DNA from: Burkholderia gladioli
GTDB taxonomy: Bacteria; Pseudomonadota; Gammaproteobacteria; Burkholderiales; Burkholderiaceae
Reading direction: 5' to 3'
Length of the DNA: 64,000 nt
Assembly: GCF_000959725.1 (NCBI RefSeq)
Contig: NZ_CP009323.1
Span: 4,402,001-4,466,000 of the forward strand
Positions 42,916 to 52,138 of the stretch are shown piece by piece. Within the stretch, counting starts at the first letter, position 1, and each line of letters begins with the position of its first letter. The translations under genes and the position numbers were made by a program. The notes below the pieces were generated by a model. The model did not search any database and was not told the DNA's origin. It was given only the letters and a program-made list of their open reading frames with translations.

Positions 42916-43788
42916 TTGACTCACTCGATCACGCGTCGAAAGCTGTTGATTGGATTGCCGCTGCTCGCCGGCATGGGCGTCGCTCCCGCATTGCGTGCCG
43001 CCGATTCACCGTTCTCCGATATCGAGCGTCGCAATGGCGGCCGCCTCGGCGTGTTTGCGATCGATACCGGCTCGGGCCGCACACTGAGCCACCGTGCCGA
43101 AGAACGCTTCCTGATGTGCAGCACGTTCAAGGGATTGCTTGCGGCGCAGATAATGGCACGTGTCGATAGCGGCGCAGAGCGACTCGATCGACTCGTTCAC
43201 TACACCGAAAAAGACCTTATTTTCACTTCGCCCGTGACGAAGGCCAACGTCGCGCGTGGTGCGTTGTCGATCGATGCGCTCTGCCAGGCGACGCTGGTGG
43301 AGAGCGACAACACGGCCGCGATCCTGCTGATGCGCAGCGCCGGTGGTCCCGCTGCGTTGACCCGGTTCGTTCGTGGACTTGGCGATACAGTTACGCGCTC
43401 GGACCGCTATGAGCCCGAATCGAACCGCTATCGCGGTGTGCTCGACACCACGTCGCCGAAGGCCATCGCCACCACGGCGCAACACCTTCTGCTCGGCGAT
43501 GCGCTGAGCGCCAGTTCTCGCGCAAAACTGGAGCGCGCAATGACCGACTGCAAACCGGGCCTCAACCGGATTCGCGCCGTGTTGCCCGCCGGCTGGCAGG
43601 CGGCCGACCGGCCCGGTACCAGCGTCGAGCGCGAAACCAACGACTACGCGCTCGTGCGCCCGCCTGGGCGCGCGCCGTTGCTCTTTGCTGTCTACTACGA
43701 TGCGCCGGGCGTCAGCATGGAAGTGCGTGAGGCCGTTTTGCGCGAAGCGGGCACGGCGTTCGTGCAGTGGGCCACGAGCGCGGCATGA
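42916..43788 (+). CDS. Class A beta-lactamase with Tat signal
   Basis: 290 residues; the start is TTG at 42916 (no ATG precedes the signal peptide). A twin-arginine signal TRRKLLIGLPLLAGM ends around ALRA. Active-site motifs: STFK (Ser70/Lys73), ESDNTA (SDN130), YEPESN (Glu166, with Ser instead of Leu at 169), and DRPGTSVE where KTG is expected (Arg at 234, Pro at 235). The substitutions at 234-235 may narrow or alter substrate range. It is exported folded and presumably periplasmic. It lies downstream of the BlaI and BlaR-like genes, which should control it. Confidence 0.92.
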   Translation: MTHSITRRKLLIGLPLLAGMGVAPALRAADSPFSDIERRNGGRLGVFAIDTGSGRTLSHRAEERFLMCSTFKGLLAAQIMARVDSGAERLDRLVHYTEKDLIFTSPVTKANVARGALSIDALCQATLVESDNTAAILLMRSAGGPAALTRFVRGLGDTVTRSDRYEPESNRYRGVLDTTSPKAIATTAQHLLLGDALSASSRAKLERAMTDCKPGLNRIRAVLPAGWQAADRPGTSVERETNDYALVRPPGRAPLLFAVYYDAPGVSMEVREAVLREAGTAFVQWATSAA

Positions 43789-44978
43789 CCGACGCCCCCA
43801 CGCGAAACCGGAAGATCGATTTCCTCCGGGGCATCTCGATCCTGCTCGTGCTCTTTCACCACTTCAATATCGCCTATCGGCTCGACGACAGTTTTCTGTC
43901 GCGCGTATTCGGATGGGAAGCGGTTCGGGCCGTTGCGCGAAACGGCAGCTACGGCGTCACGATATTCTTCGTGATCTCGGGCTATCTGATCACCGGGAAC
44001 GCAGTTCGTCGCTGGTCCGAACTCGGCCATGTCGACGTCAAGGCATTTTACGGGTTGCGTTTCGCGCGCATCGTTCCGTGCCTGTTACTGCTGCTGGCCG
44101 TGGTGAACGCGCTGGCGATTGCCGGCATTGCCATCTTTCAGAACTACTCGCCGGCCGGCACGCCGGTTTCGTTCTGGCTCGTGAATCTGGCTTCGTTGAC
44201 GTTCTGGATGAACGTGCTCATCGGGACGCACGGATGGACCAACTATGCGCTCGGTATGTTGTGGTCGCTTTCGGTCGAAGAGGTGTTTTACCTCTCGTTT
44301 CCGCTGCTTTGCATCGTGCTCCGCCGGGAGGCGCGGCTCGTTGCCTTCTGGCTCGCGTGCATTGTCGTCGGTCCGGCTTACCGTTTCCTGCATCAAGGCG
44401 ACGAGGGTGGTTATCTCTACGCGTACTTCGCCTGCTTCGATGCAATCGCCATCGGCTGCTGCGCGGCGCTGGTCGCGAGGCGCGCTGTGCGGTGTGGCCG
44501 CGTGTGGAGCATGTTGGCGTGGCCGACCGCGGTGGTCATGATGTTCGTCTATCTGTGCTGGCCGATCCGCGAAAGCAACGTGTTCGGTGTCACGGTAATG
44601 GCCTTCGGCACTGCGGTTTTGCTGCTGGCCGCGAATGATCGCCCGCACGGATCAACAGTACGAAGCGCGCGTGCGTCCACGGTGCTGGAATGGCTAGGAA
44701 GGCTTAGCTACGAGCTCTATCTGTTTCACCTTATCGTGCTGGGTCTGCTGCGGACGATTTTCCCGCCTTCCGGCATGGCCGGCGACGAGAAGCTGGCGGT
44801 CCTGGTCGGTTATCTGTTGCTTTCTGCCTGTTTGAGCTTATGCATTGCGCGAATGTACGCTGAGCCGTCGGGTCGCATTGTGCGCCAGTGGCTGATTCAG
44901 ATGAGATCCCGACCTGAAAGCGAGTACCACGAGCGGAATCAACCTGACGTCGAACACTCCAGATCTCGAATCGAGTGA
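43785..44978 (+). CDS. Acyltransferase 3 family membrane protein (OafA/YrhL-like)
   Basis: 397 residues. The start overlaps the beta-lactamase stop (ATGA). It opens with RKIDFLRGISILLVLFHHFN, the family's His-containing first helix, continues with GVTIFFVISGYLITG and SLSVEEVFYLSFPLL, and has about ten membrane segments. Members O-acylate surface sugars. Coupling with a beta-lactamase suggests cell-envelope modification under beta-lactam control, which is inference. Confidence 0.92.
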   Translation: MTDAPTRNRKIDFLRGISILLVLFHHFNIAYRLDDSFLSRVFGWEAVRAVARNGSYGVTIFFVISGYLITGNAVRRWSELGHVDVKAFYGLRFARIVPCLLLLLAVVNALAIAGIAIFQNYSPAGTPVSFWLVNLASLTFWMNVLIGTHGWTNYALGMLWSLSVEEVFYLSFPLLCIVLRREARLVAFWLACIVVGPAYRFLHQGDEGGYLYAYFACFDAIAIGCCAALVARRAVRCGRVWSMLAWPTAVVMMFVYLCWPIRESNVFGVTVMAFGTAVLLLAANDRPHGSTVRSARASTVLEWLGRLSYELYLFHLIVLGLLRTIFPPSGMAGDEKLAVLVGYLLLSACLSLCIARMYAEPSGRIVRQWLIQMRSRPESEYHERNQPDVEHSRSRIE

Positions 44979-45073
44979 GCAGGCTGAACGACTGGTACTG
45001 ATCGGGGTGCGGCCGGTCCCGTTGCCACCACCAATGTCGGAATTTGGGCCGTTGCATGCCGCAGGGGAACTCA

Positions 45074-45736
45074 TCATGGCTGAGTGCGGGACATACTGTC
45101 TCGGGTAGAAAATCGCTGCCACCACAAAAGCAGTTTCTCATACCCTTCCATCAATGGGCCGGCCTCAGGGGTTCGCATGAAGCATGCGAAGATCGGGGCG
45201 GCGTATAGGTCAGCGAGTGTCACGCTATCGCCAATCAGGAACCCATGGTTGTCCGACAGCCGAGCCAACTCCGATAGACATACGGCGGCACGCGGCAATG
45301 CGGCTTCGATCTTCTGCTTATTGGGTAACCGGCGTTCGCGCGCGGAAACGACGCGTTCGACATAAAGGTCCCAAACGAGCGTTCGGTACGCATAGGCGTC
45401 CATTATCCCGACAATCTGGTTCACCATGGCGCATGCCCGGGGATTCGTCGGCTGCAGTTTGCATCCGGGAAAGGCTTCATCGATGTAGCGAACGATTGCC
45501 CCGGTCTCGTACAGACTGAAATCTCCGTGCTCAAACGCCGGGATACGACCAAACGGGTGACGAGCCAGGTGCTCCTGCGGGACACCGGCCTCCGCGAATA
45601 CATCTACCTCGCGCAGGACATAGTCGACCTGCTTCTCTTCCAACGCGAGGCGGACGATCCGTACATATACGCTCCATGCGGCTCCGTATAGATTTACCGC
45701 TGCGGTGCTCGTCACAGTATCGCTCCAGTCGCGCAT
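45074..45736 (-). CDS. Glutathione S-transferase family protein
   Basis: 220 residues from the ATG at 45736; a GTG at 45817 would add 27 residues. The thioredoxin-like N-domain contains VNLYGAAWSVYVRIVRLALE, RIPAFEHGDFSLYETGAIVR (the Glu-Thr/Ser glutathione-binding pair) and RYIDEAFPG. The C-domain has DSVTLADLYAAPIF, the N-capping box. Substrate unknown. Confidence 0.9.
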   Translation of the reverse strand: MRDWSDTVTSTAAVNLYGAAWSVYVRIVRLALEEKQVDYVLREVDVFAEAGVPQEHLARHPFGRIPAFEHGDFSLYETGAIVRYIDEAFPGCKLQPTNPRACAMVNQIVGIMDAYAYRTLVWDLYVERVVSARERRLPNKQKIEAALPRAAVCLSELARLSDNHGFLIGDSVTLADLYAAPIFACFMRTPEAGPLMEGYEKLLLWWQRFSTRDSMSRTQP

Positions 45737-46079
45737 GAGAGGCGCGGATAAGTCAGTCGGCTCAAACAAAGATGATTCCCAGTGGCGGTTCGCTGCTGCC
45801 GATTGTGGATTGGCCACCAGCCGCTACGAATCTGGCGATGATCCACACGCTAGTCTGAAGATTCGCTTGTGGCCGACTGGCGCCCCAACGCAGTTGGCTG
45901 ACCGCGACCTGTTGTGATCCTTGCGTTCGCTCCGAAGCCGCCGTTCGCGGCCTCCCCGCGGCGCTCGCCGTTCGCTACCCGAAAGCCGAGGAATAAAGCG
46001 GCGGGACGTTGGGAAAGCAGCCTGCGGATTTCACGGTAAGCGACCCCACCGCAGCGATTGGTAGGTCGCCGCGAACAGA

Positions 46080-47003
46080 TCATTCCCGCCAAACGAGGGG
46101 AATGTAGATATCGGTTTTCCATTGGTCATGCGGCGTCTCCGGGAAGACGCTCAGGTAGTGAAAGAACAACGGATGATCCCGAAGTTCCTCACCACTTGCA
46201 GGAAGCCAGTCGCGATAGACCGGATAGATCGTCTCCCCGACATGGTCGGTCGATCCGGTATGGCGGATCACTGCACATCGGCCGCCCGGAATGACAAGTT
46301 CGCGGATCCCAAAGACGTTCGACGCGACAGGCTCGGAGATTTCTCCGCAGATGTCGAAGCGAAACGCATCCGCCGGGGTCGTGTCCGGGTTGTTCCGCGG
46401 AATACCGAAAGTTCTGCTCGATGCAACCGGAGATTGCCCACTTTGCTTCCGCCAGTCCACGAACTTGCGCACGCTTTCGTTGACAAGCCCAGCAGGCCCG
46501 CAATGCTCCAGCGCAGCGACGCGAGTTTCGGAAAAATCAATAACTTGTACTTGCATGGTGAGTTTCCTCGAAAGATAGGGAACAACAAAAGTCGCGCTCC
46601 AGATCTGCCAGTTCGGATGCTGTCGAAAGATACTCGGCGCTGTGCCAAACGCGCGCTTGAATGCCCGGCTAAAGGCTTCGGGGCTGTCAAAGCCCGCATC
46701 GAACGCGGCATCGAGCACCGAGCAGGACTCACGCGAAGCCAGGCGGTGCGCAGCCCGCCGCAGTCGCATAAGTTGAACGTAGCGCGCGACTGGCACCCCT
46801 ACAAAGGCCGCAAATTGCCGATGAAAATGAAACTTCGAGAAGTTCGCAATGCGACTTAGCGCTTCCACTGAGAGCTCGCCCTCAAGATTCGATTCGATGT
46901 ACGCGAGTACGGCGTTGAAACGCTTCGTGTAAGCGCGAGTGGCGTCAACGTGAGCTTGCATGGCTGGATATCTGGGTTGTGCGACTTGTGTATGGTCGCT
47001 CAT
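46080..47003 (-). CDS. AraC family regulator with GyrI-like effector domain
   Basis: 307 residues. The N-terminal double HTH is AraC-type: RFNAVLAYIESNLEGELSVE, RIANFSKFHFHRQFAAFVG and AFDAGFDSPEAFSRAFKRAF. From residue about 150 a GyrI-like/SOUL small-molecule-binding domain follows (VIDFSETRVAALEHCGPAGL, then IPGGRCAVIRHTGSTDHVGE). This is the Rob/SoxS-like arrangement seen in drug-responsive regulators. The target is unknown, although the neighbouring GST gene is a candidate. Confidence 0.92.
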   Translation of the reverse strand: MSDHTQVAQPRYPAMQAHVDATRAYTKRFNAVLAYIESNLEGELSVEALSRIANFSKFHFHRQFAAFVGVPVARYVQLMRLRRAAHRLASRESCSVLDAAFDAGFDSPEAFSRAFKRAFGTAPSIFRQHPNWQIWSATFVVPYLSRKLTMQVQVIDFSETRVAALEHCGPAGLVNESVRKFVDWRKQSGQSPVASSRTFGIPRNNPDTTPADAFRFDICGEISEPVASNVFGIRELVIPGGRCAVIRHTGSTDHVGETIYPVYRDWLPASGEELRDHPLFFHYLSVFPETPHDQWKTDIYIPLVWRE

Positions 47004-47291
47004 CGACTAACCATCGCGCCTAGCCGCTCTTGCTCAATCTCCAGACGGCGTGTCCGAAGGCCTCTGCTCGTCCCGCCAGTCCTGCGCACGCGCCGCCTGG
47101 CGCTTTCCGGTTCCCGATGGTTGAGGCGAGCGCCAGTGGGCTCGAATGTCAACGATCTGAGCCGGAATGCCGAACGATTGCTCATGGCCGTCTCCGGGCC
47201 AACGGCGAGCGCACCGAGTTGACCATAGCAGTCTGTGGTTCGAATGGGCGCCGCGCGCTCGCTGCAAGTCGATGAAGGGACATGCCAATGG

Positions 47292-47555
47292 TCAGGACCG
47301 CACCGGCGTGAAGCCGTCGGGACTCCAGTCCTCGCTGCCGACCCCGTGATGGACGAAGAAGAACCCCTCAGGGTCGTAGCGGTTCTTGATCGTTTTGAGC
47401 CGGGCATAATTCGTCCCCCAGAAGGCTTCGCGCCAATCTTCACGGAAAAAATCTGTCTCCGAAAGATAGGAGCCGCTTTGTGGTGACAATGCTTTCAGAA
47501 CGGCCGCAGCTTTGGATAACCTTTTATCGCCCGACAAAATCGTCGAGCGTGCCAT
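47292..47555 (-). pseudogene. FAD-linked oxidase (BBE domain) C-terminal remnant
   Basis: About 60 recognisable residues, including FREDWREAFWGTNYARLKTI and KNRYDPEGFFFVHHGVGSED, the berberine-bridge-enzyme C-terminal domain of PCMH-type FAD oxidases. Nothing upstream belongs to the same protein; the gene was cut near 47520. Confidence 0.75.
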
Positions 47556-47598
47556 GGTTATCCGCGTCGCCGTCCCTCCACCTTACTGCTCGGTTACG

Positions 47599-47703
47599 CG
47601 TGGAATTCGCGCTCGGGCAGTCGTGGAATCCCTGCTCGGTTTGCCGTGGAATCGGCGCTCGCTTTGCTGTGGAATCAGCGTTCGGTTTGGCGTGGAATAC
47701 GCA
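47599..47703. repeat. 23-bp tandem repeats (about 4.5 copies)
   Basis: Units start at 47599, 47622, 47645, 47668 and 47691 (partial), with consensus CGTGGAATC-GCGCTCGGTTTGC. No spacers are present, so this is not a CRISPR. It resembles multiple terminal repeats at the end of an IS21-type element, and it marks the junction between the FAD oxidase and ABC transporter fragments. Confidence 0.8.
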
Positions 47704-47769
47704 CGTTATGGTGAAACACGCGACGCGGATGATACGGGCCGTCGCGACGCCACGGTTATAGTTGGCCTG

Positions 47770-48445
47770 AACATCAAGCACGTGATCCTGGTTTCGCATG
47801 TACCTTTCTGTCAGTACAGTCGAAAATCCTTGGGTCTTGACGTATGCGAAATTCGTGAAAGTGTCTCCCGAGATACGTGATGATCGCATCATCTCGTCAG
47901 CGAGACGTCTCTTTAGCTGTACGAGCTTGCAATTGGACAGTGCGTTGTAGAGCCTGTAGACGACTGCGTAAGTGGCAACCGACAACGCGACGACCCAATC
48001 ATCGGCAATGATCAGGATGACACACGCAGACACCGTGTTGATAAGAATCGGAAACACATTTCCGCATATCGTCTGGATAAGCGACTGAACACTCGATCGG
48101 GCCGTTGCGACAATCTGGTTCCAGATCCAACGCTGGAATCTTTCGCGTGAAACTGACCGACAACAAATACGCGGCCTGCTGCTGGAGGATCGAGCTGGCG
48201 ATGTCTCCCAGCGAGTTGCCACCCTCGGCGACGACGATGGTGACAACGGGGCCGACGAACGCCTGTCGCCATTGTTCGGGGGCGGAGGTGATCGAGTTGA
48301 CCAGCACCTCCAGGAAGACCGGCTGTAGTGCCGCCGCCAGTGACGCAGCGACCAGAGCCATCGCAGTAATCGACACCCATTGCATTGCTCGCCTGTCGAT
48401 GCAATGTCTGATCAACCATATTACGGGCGAAGCATCGCTCTTCAT
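47770..48445 (-). pseudogene. ABC transporter (exporter) membrane-domain fragment, frameshifted
   Basis: Starts at the ATG at 48445 (MKSDASPVIWLIRHCIDRRA). Transmembrane helices of an ABC_membrane domain are seen, first in one frame (ALQPVFLEVLVNSITSAPEQ, SILQQQAAYLLSVSFTRK). After a slip near 48145 a second frame continues (IWNQIVATARSSVQSLIQTI, LINTVSACVILIIADDWVVA, ISGDTFTNFAYVKTQGFSTV). The ATPase domain is missing, cut at the 23-bp repeats. Confidence 0.75.
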
Positions 48446-48470
48446 CGATTTTCATCATCCTCAAGTTCTG

Positions 48471-48665
48471 CTACAACGCATCTCCAGTCCTCCGCCGTGA
48501 TACAAGCCGAACTTGCGGCTGGTATTTAACCGCCTGTGTATTGGACGCAGCGCCGGAATTCTGCCCCTCTGCCGCGATCTCGCTAATCACACCTCGCCCG
48601 GTCGAGATTGTGAAAAGGTCAATGATCTCTTCCTCGTTGGCGCTATCCGCAATCCCATCGGGCAT
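48471..48665 (-). CDS. Possible small peptide gene upstream of the ABC exporter fragment
   Basis: An open frame beginning MPDGIADSANEEEIIDLFTI and ending VRLVSRRRTGDAL, 26 bp upstream of the exporter fragment on the same strand. An acidic first half and basic tail could fit an exported peptide precursor, but no family, cleavage motif or maturation enzyme is recognised. It may be chance. Confidence 0.25.
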   Translation of the reverse strand: MPDGIADSANEEEIIDLFTISTGRGVISEIAAEGQNSGAASNTQAVKYQPQVRLVSRRRTGDAL

Positions 48666-48735
48666 GCCGATGCCAGATTCACGACACAGTTCGCCATCAG
48701 CTCGGCTCGTAGTGCAATGATCTTGCGCTCCGTTA

Positions 48736-48990
48736 TGCCAGGTCACGGCAAGGGTCTCGAGTTCTTCAACGTCGAAAACGTGACGCGCGACGATCTGCTC
48801 GCGGCGGACCGCATTCCGCCGCAGCTCAAGGGAATCGCGGCGACTTCGACGCAGCGGATCCGACGGCCGAGGTGCTCGGCCTGAAAGAAATTGCGCGCTC
48901 GCAACCCCGCTTTGAACAGTTCACCAGCACAGCGCACACAGCGCGAGAAGCGAGCCGGTTCCGCCGGGAGGGCGCAGCCAAACCATTTCA
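48736..48990 (+). pseudogene. Phage portal protein (PBSX-type) remnant
   Basis: PGHGKGLEFFNVENVTRDDL and RIPPQLKGIAAT match the C-terminal part of pbsx-family capsid portal proteins. A frame change near 48835 is needed to continue. No other phage structural gene is nearby, so this is a scrap of an old prophage. Confidence 0.6.
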
Positions 48991-49248
48991 GGCCCGCTGA
49001 ATCCGTCACCCACTATGCCTCGGGAAACATCATGTTCTGCAACGCAATTAACTTCGGTGCCGGATCCCATGCTTCTGCCAGTAGTGCCCAACTCCGTTCA
49101 TCATCAGGCGAATACGGCTGTCGTTGCACTTCGCTGTCCCGGCGTCACCGATGCTAAAACGCGACGCCGACCTAGGCCCACACGCCTCAGCCACAAATAT
49201 CGCTTGGCCATGCGCGGTCGCCCCCGTCTGGGCGGACCCGTGTTGGAC

Positions 49249-49527
49249 TCAGGCGCCGTTCACCGAATTCTCGAACGCCTTGCCCGCGGTGAACCTGACC
49301 GTTCTCGCCGCCCGAATCTGGATCTCGGCGCCGGTTGCAGGGTTGCGACCAACACGCGCGGCACGGGCGCCCCTGGAAAACGTGCCGAACCCGATCAGTT
49401 GCACGGTGTTTCCCTTCGTAACGGTCGCCGTGACGGTGCGGAGCAGCGCATCGAGCGTCTCGGCGGCCAAGGCTTTGCTGGTGCCGGTTTTGGCGGCGAC
49501 GGCCTCGACGAGATCCTGCTTGTTCAT
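49249..49527 (-). CDS. HU-family DNA-binding protein
   Basis: 92 residues from the ATG at 49527. [40 protein letters not shown] and [12 protein letters not shown] follow the HU/IHF fold, including the GRNPxTG beta-arm tip. It is a second, accessory-region HU rather than the chromosomal copy, judging by its neighbours. Nucleoid or phage-related architecture role. Confidence 0.9.
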   Translation of the reverse strand: MNKQDLVEAVAAKTGTSKALAAETLDALLRTVTATVTKGNTVQLIGFGTFSRGARAARVGRNPATGAEIQIRAARTVRFTAGKAFENSVNGA

Positions 49528-49547
49528 GGTGGTGTCCTGCTTGTCTT

Positions 49548-50189
49548 GTGGTAGTAGGCACGCACGTCTGGACAATTTTCGATCTTCGCCGCCTGATCGT
49601 GGGACGATATGGCTCGGACTCGCTTGAAGAGTTCATATCGATACTGGTTGACAGAACATTGAATGGACAGGCCACCGTCGAGATTTTCTTTGTTCTGAGT
49701 GGCTGCGTCCTCGCGATGTCCTTGCGAAGCGCCTCGCGCGCTCCCGACAAGTTGCGGATCAAAGAATTCTACGTGAAGCGGTTCTTCCGGATTTATCCGG
49801 CTTTGTGGGTGTCGATCGCATTAACACTGTGTCTTTGGCCCGTCATCAAGATAGGGCTCGCCTCTCCTGCTTACAGTGGCTGGGCGCTGGACGCTTATCC
49901 TCCACAGATCACTGTGAGATCACTGGCACTGTTGTTGGCCGCGATTTATGTACATCTGAACTGGCCAATGTGGACATTGCGGGTGGAACTGTTCTATTCG
50001 ATTCTGTTTCCGGCGATTTTCATCATGGTGACGAATGAGCGCACGCGCGCGCCGTTTATCGTCCTGATTGCACTAATATCTCTCGCGCCGATTCCACGCA
50101 CTCTCTCGCTCCACTATGCATTAGCCTTCACTCTGGGGGCCTTGATCCCTTCTTCACGCGGGATCGGGAACGCCCGTTACCGTCTCTGA
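49548..50189 (+). pseudogene. Acyltransferase 3 family fragment
   Basis: Open frame of 213 codons with VEIFFVLSGCVLAMSLRSAS, KEFYVKRFFRIYPALWVS and WPMWTLRVELFYSILFPAIF. It lacks the first helix with the catalytic His and the last third of the protein, so it is a truncated gene. It is adjacent to the HU gene on the opposite strand. Confidence 0.75.
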
Positions 50190-50223
50190 TTGGCCTTGGT
50201 CCCGTCATTGTCCTGTTGTGGCC

Positions 50224-51342
50224 TCATTCGCGCGGGAGCGACACGCAAAAGGAAGTTTCTGTTTCGTCGGAGCGCGCTTCGATCGCACCGTGATGGGCCT
50301 TGGCGATTTCGTTGGCGATGTACAGACCCAGTCCGAGACTTCTTCCCTCGTCGGATGCTCGCTGCTGGTCGTGCCCTCGCGTCAAGGGATTAAACATGCA
50401 GCGCAGAGTCGCGGGTTCAATCGCACGTCCGCGGTTTCGGACGTCGATGCGGATATGCGTTGAATCGCCTATCACCTCAACACGCACAGGCGTGTCCCGT
50501 GCACCGTACTTGATGGCGTTAAGTACAAGATTTTGTACGATTTGTTGCACTCGGTGCGCATCCCAGACTCCACGCAAATCACCATTCACGTCCAGGTCGA
50601 TTTGCCGGTCGGGGTGAATGGCGCGCACCTCGTCCAGTTCGTCCGCAATGACGTCCGCCAGATTGATACCGGTGCGTGTCACGTTAATGCCTAGCCCCAG
50701 TTGGGTCCGGTTGAAATCGCCCAGGTCGTCAAGCAGCGCTTGCATGCGGGCTCCGCTGCGTATGAGGCGGGCCGCAGCGTCTGACACCTTCTCATCCGCG
50801 TTCAGTGCGGCCAGGTGCGCCGCAGTCATCTGTATCGCCTGAAGTGGGCTGCGCATGTCGTGGCCCAGCATGCCGAGGAGCAGATTCCGGTTCTGATCGA
50901 CCTGCCTACTGAAAAAGCAGACAGATTCGGCGAGTGCCTGGTCGATCGCTTCGTTAAAGCGTACAACGTCATCCAGATAAGGCAGATCGGGCTCACAATC
51001 GTCCATCCAGAGGCGAAGCACGCTGGCTCGCAGTGCACGGTATTCGGCGATGACCTGGTTAATATTGAAGCCCGCGCGTGCCCTCAGAACGGCGTGCGTT
51101 TGCGCGGCAGTCTCAGTCGCATCGATCAGCCTCGGGGCCTGCCCCAACGATTTTCTTCTTTGCTCGTCGCTGGTTTGCGATGTCCGCAAATCCTTTGCCA
51201 CCGCCTGCAGTATCTGTTGCGCATGGTCGCGCAAGGCCAGCGGTCCCATGTTCTCCGCCGCCGGCATTAGCGTCGCTGCAAACGCTTCCCAATGCCCAAG
51301 AATCGGTTCCATGTCTCGCATGATGAAATCCGCTAGTCGCAT
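50224..51342 (-). CDS. Cytoplasmic sensor histidine kinase
   Basis: 372 residues. The N-terminal 150 residues form a helical RsbR/globin-like sensor (HWEAFAATLMPAAENMGPLA, then EYRALRASVLRLWMDD). HisKA has GMLGHDMRSPLQAIQM with the phospho-His near residue 170. HATPase_c has QIVQNLVLNAIKYGA (N-box), an altered NRGRAIEP G1 box and GRSLGLGLYIANEIAKAHHG (G2). There is no membrane segment. No response regulator is adjacent, so it is an orphan kinase. Confidence 0.9.
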   Translation of the reverse strand: MRLADFIMRDMEPILGHWEAFAATLMPAAENMGPLALRDHAQQILQAVAKDLRTSQTSDEQRRKSLGQAPRLIDATETAAQTHAVLRARAGFNINQVIAEYRALRASVLRLWMDDCEPDLPYLDDVVRFNEAIDQALAESVCFFSRQVDQNRNLLLGMLGHDMRSPLQAIQMTAAHLAALNADEKVSDAAARLIRSGARMQALLDDLGDFNRTQLGLGINVTRTGINLADVIADELDEVRAIHPDRQIDLDVNGDLRGVWDAHRVQQIVQNLVLNAIKYGARDTPVRVEVIGDSTHIRIDVRNRGRAIEPATLRCMFNPLTRGHDQQRASDEGRSLGLGLYIANEIAKAHHGAIEARSDETETSFCVSLPRE

Positions 51343-52138
51343 CTATGTATCTCCTGGGCAAAATCGGCGTAGCTTGCTGCGGTTAATGCGCCCATGTTAC
51401 CCGGGGTGCGGAGAAACCGGGGCGGGAGACAGCCTTGAACCCATCGTGCCCTGCTCTGGCTTCATAGAGCGGAAGCTTAGCAACGACTTTGGTTTTAAAG
51501 TCGAAGCCGTAGAACCAAGTCACTCATACTGCGGTTAGCGTCGGATGCGGTGCATCGCCCTAGAACTCGGGCACGACCTGCCAGACGCTCTCGAAGATTG
51601 ATTGCGGATTGACCTTGAACACTGTGACGTCCGGGACATCGTCGAGCGTGCATCTGGTCTCGTGCAGGATCGCATTCAGAGTTTCCAAAGGCGGGCCGCA
51701 GCTGTTTGTGCATGTCCGGCTCGGCGTTCCGTCTCGCATTCAGCCGCCTGGGGCGCCGACACCGGTTCGCATCTGCCACAGATCACCAGTCGATCCGGCG
51801 ATCGATGTTGTGTTCAAGTCAAGGGTGTCTCGGCCTCCTCTTCATCTATCAGTGAGTGATTCACCCCGCTGTGGGAACCAGCATCGATACTAAGCGTTTA
51901 CCCCTACAATACATTTTATTTAATTCTAGATAATCTTTCTGGAAATGGTGCCGCGGAACAATGGACCGATGTCGAGTGGCCAGAGCATCATCACGCTACG
52001 TAGTGCTAATCAGCTTGTCACCGGTTGATGGGCTGCTCTCACTAATACTTACATTCGAAATGTCGCCAGCGCTGACAACTTCGATAGGAGACGCCTACGT
52101 ATTTATAGCAGCAACCCGTTCAACAAAAGGTTAAACCC
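51343..52138. other. Gene-poor region before the binding-protein gene
   Basis: About 800 bp. Only uncharacteristic frames on both strands between 51495 and 51893. The AT-rich part 51890-51950 and the 50 bp before 52139 probably contain the promoter and leader of the substrate-binding protein; no clear -35/-10 pair is claimed. Confidence 0.5.

Noticed and set aside
47599..47703. Possible CRISPR array
   Set aside because: The 23-bp units are contiguous with no spacers, and there are no cas genes in the window.
48471..48665. Lasso-peptide precursor reading of the small frame
   Set aside because: The Thr at position -2 rule and ring-closing residue do not line up, and no B/C maturation genes are present.
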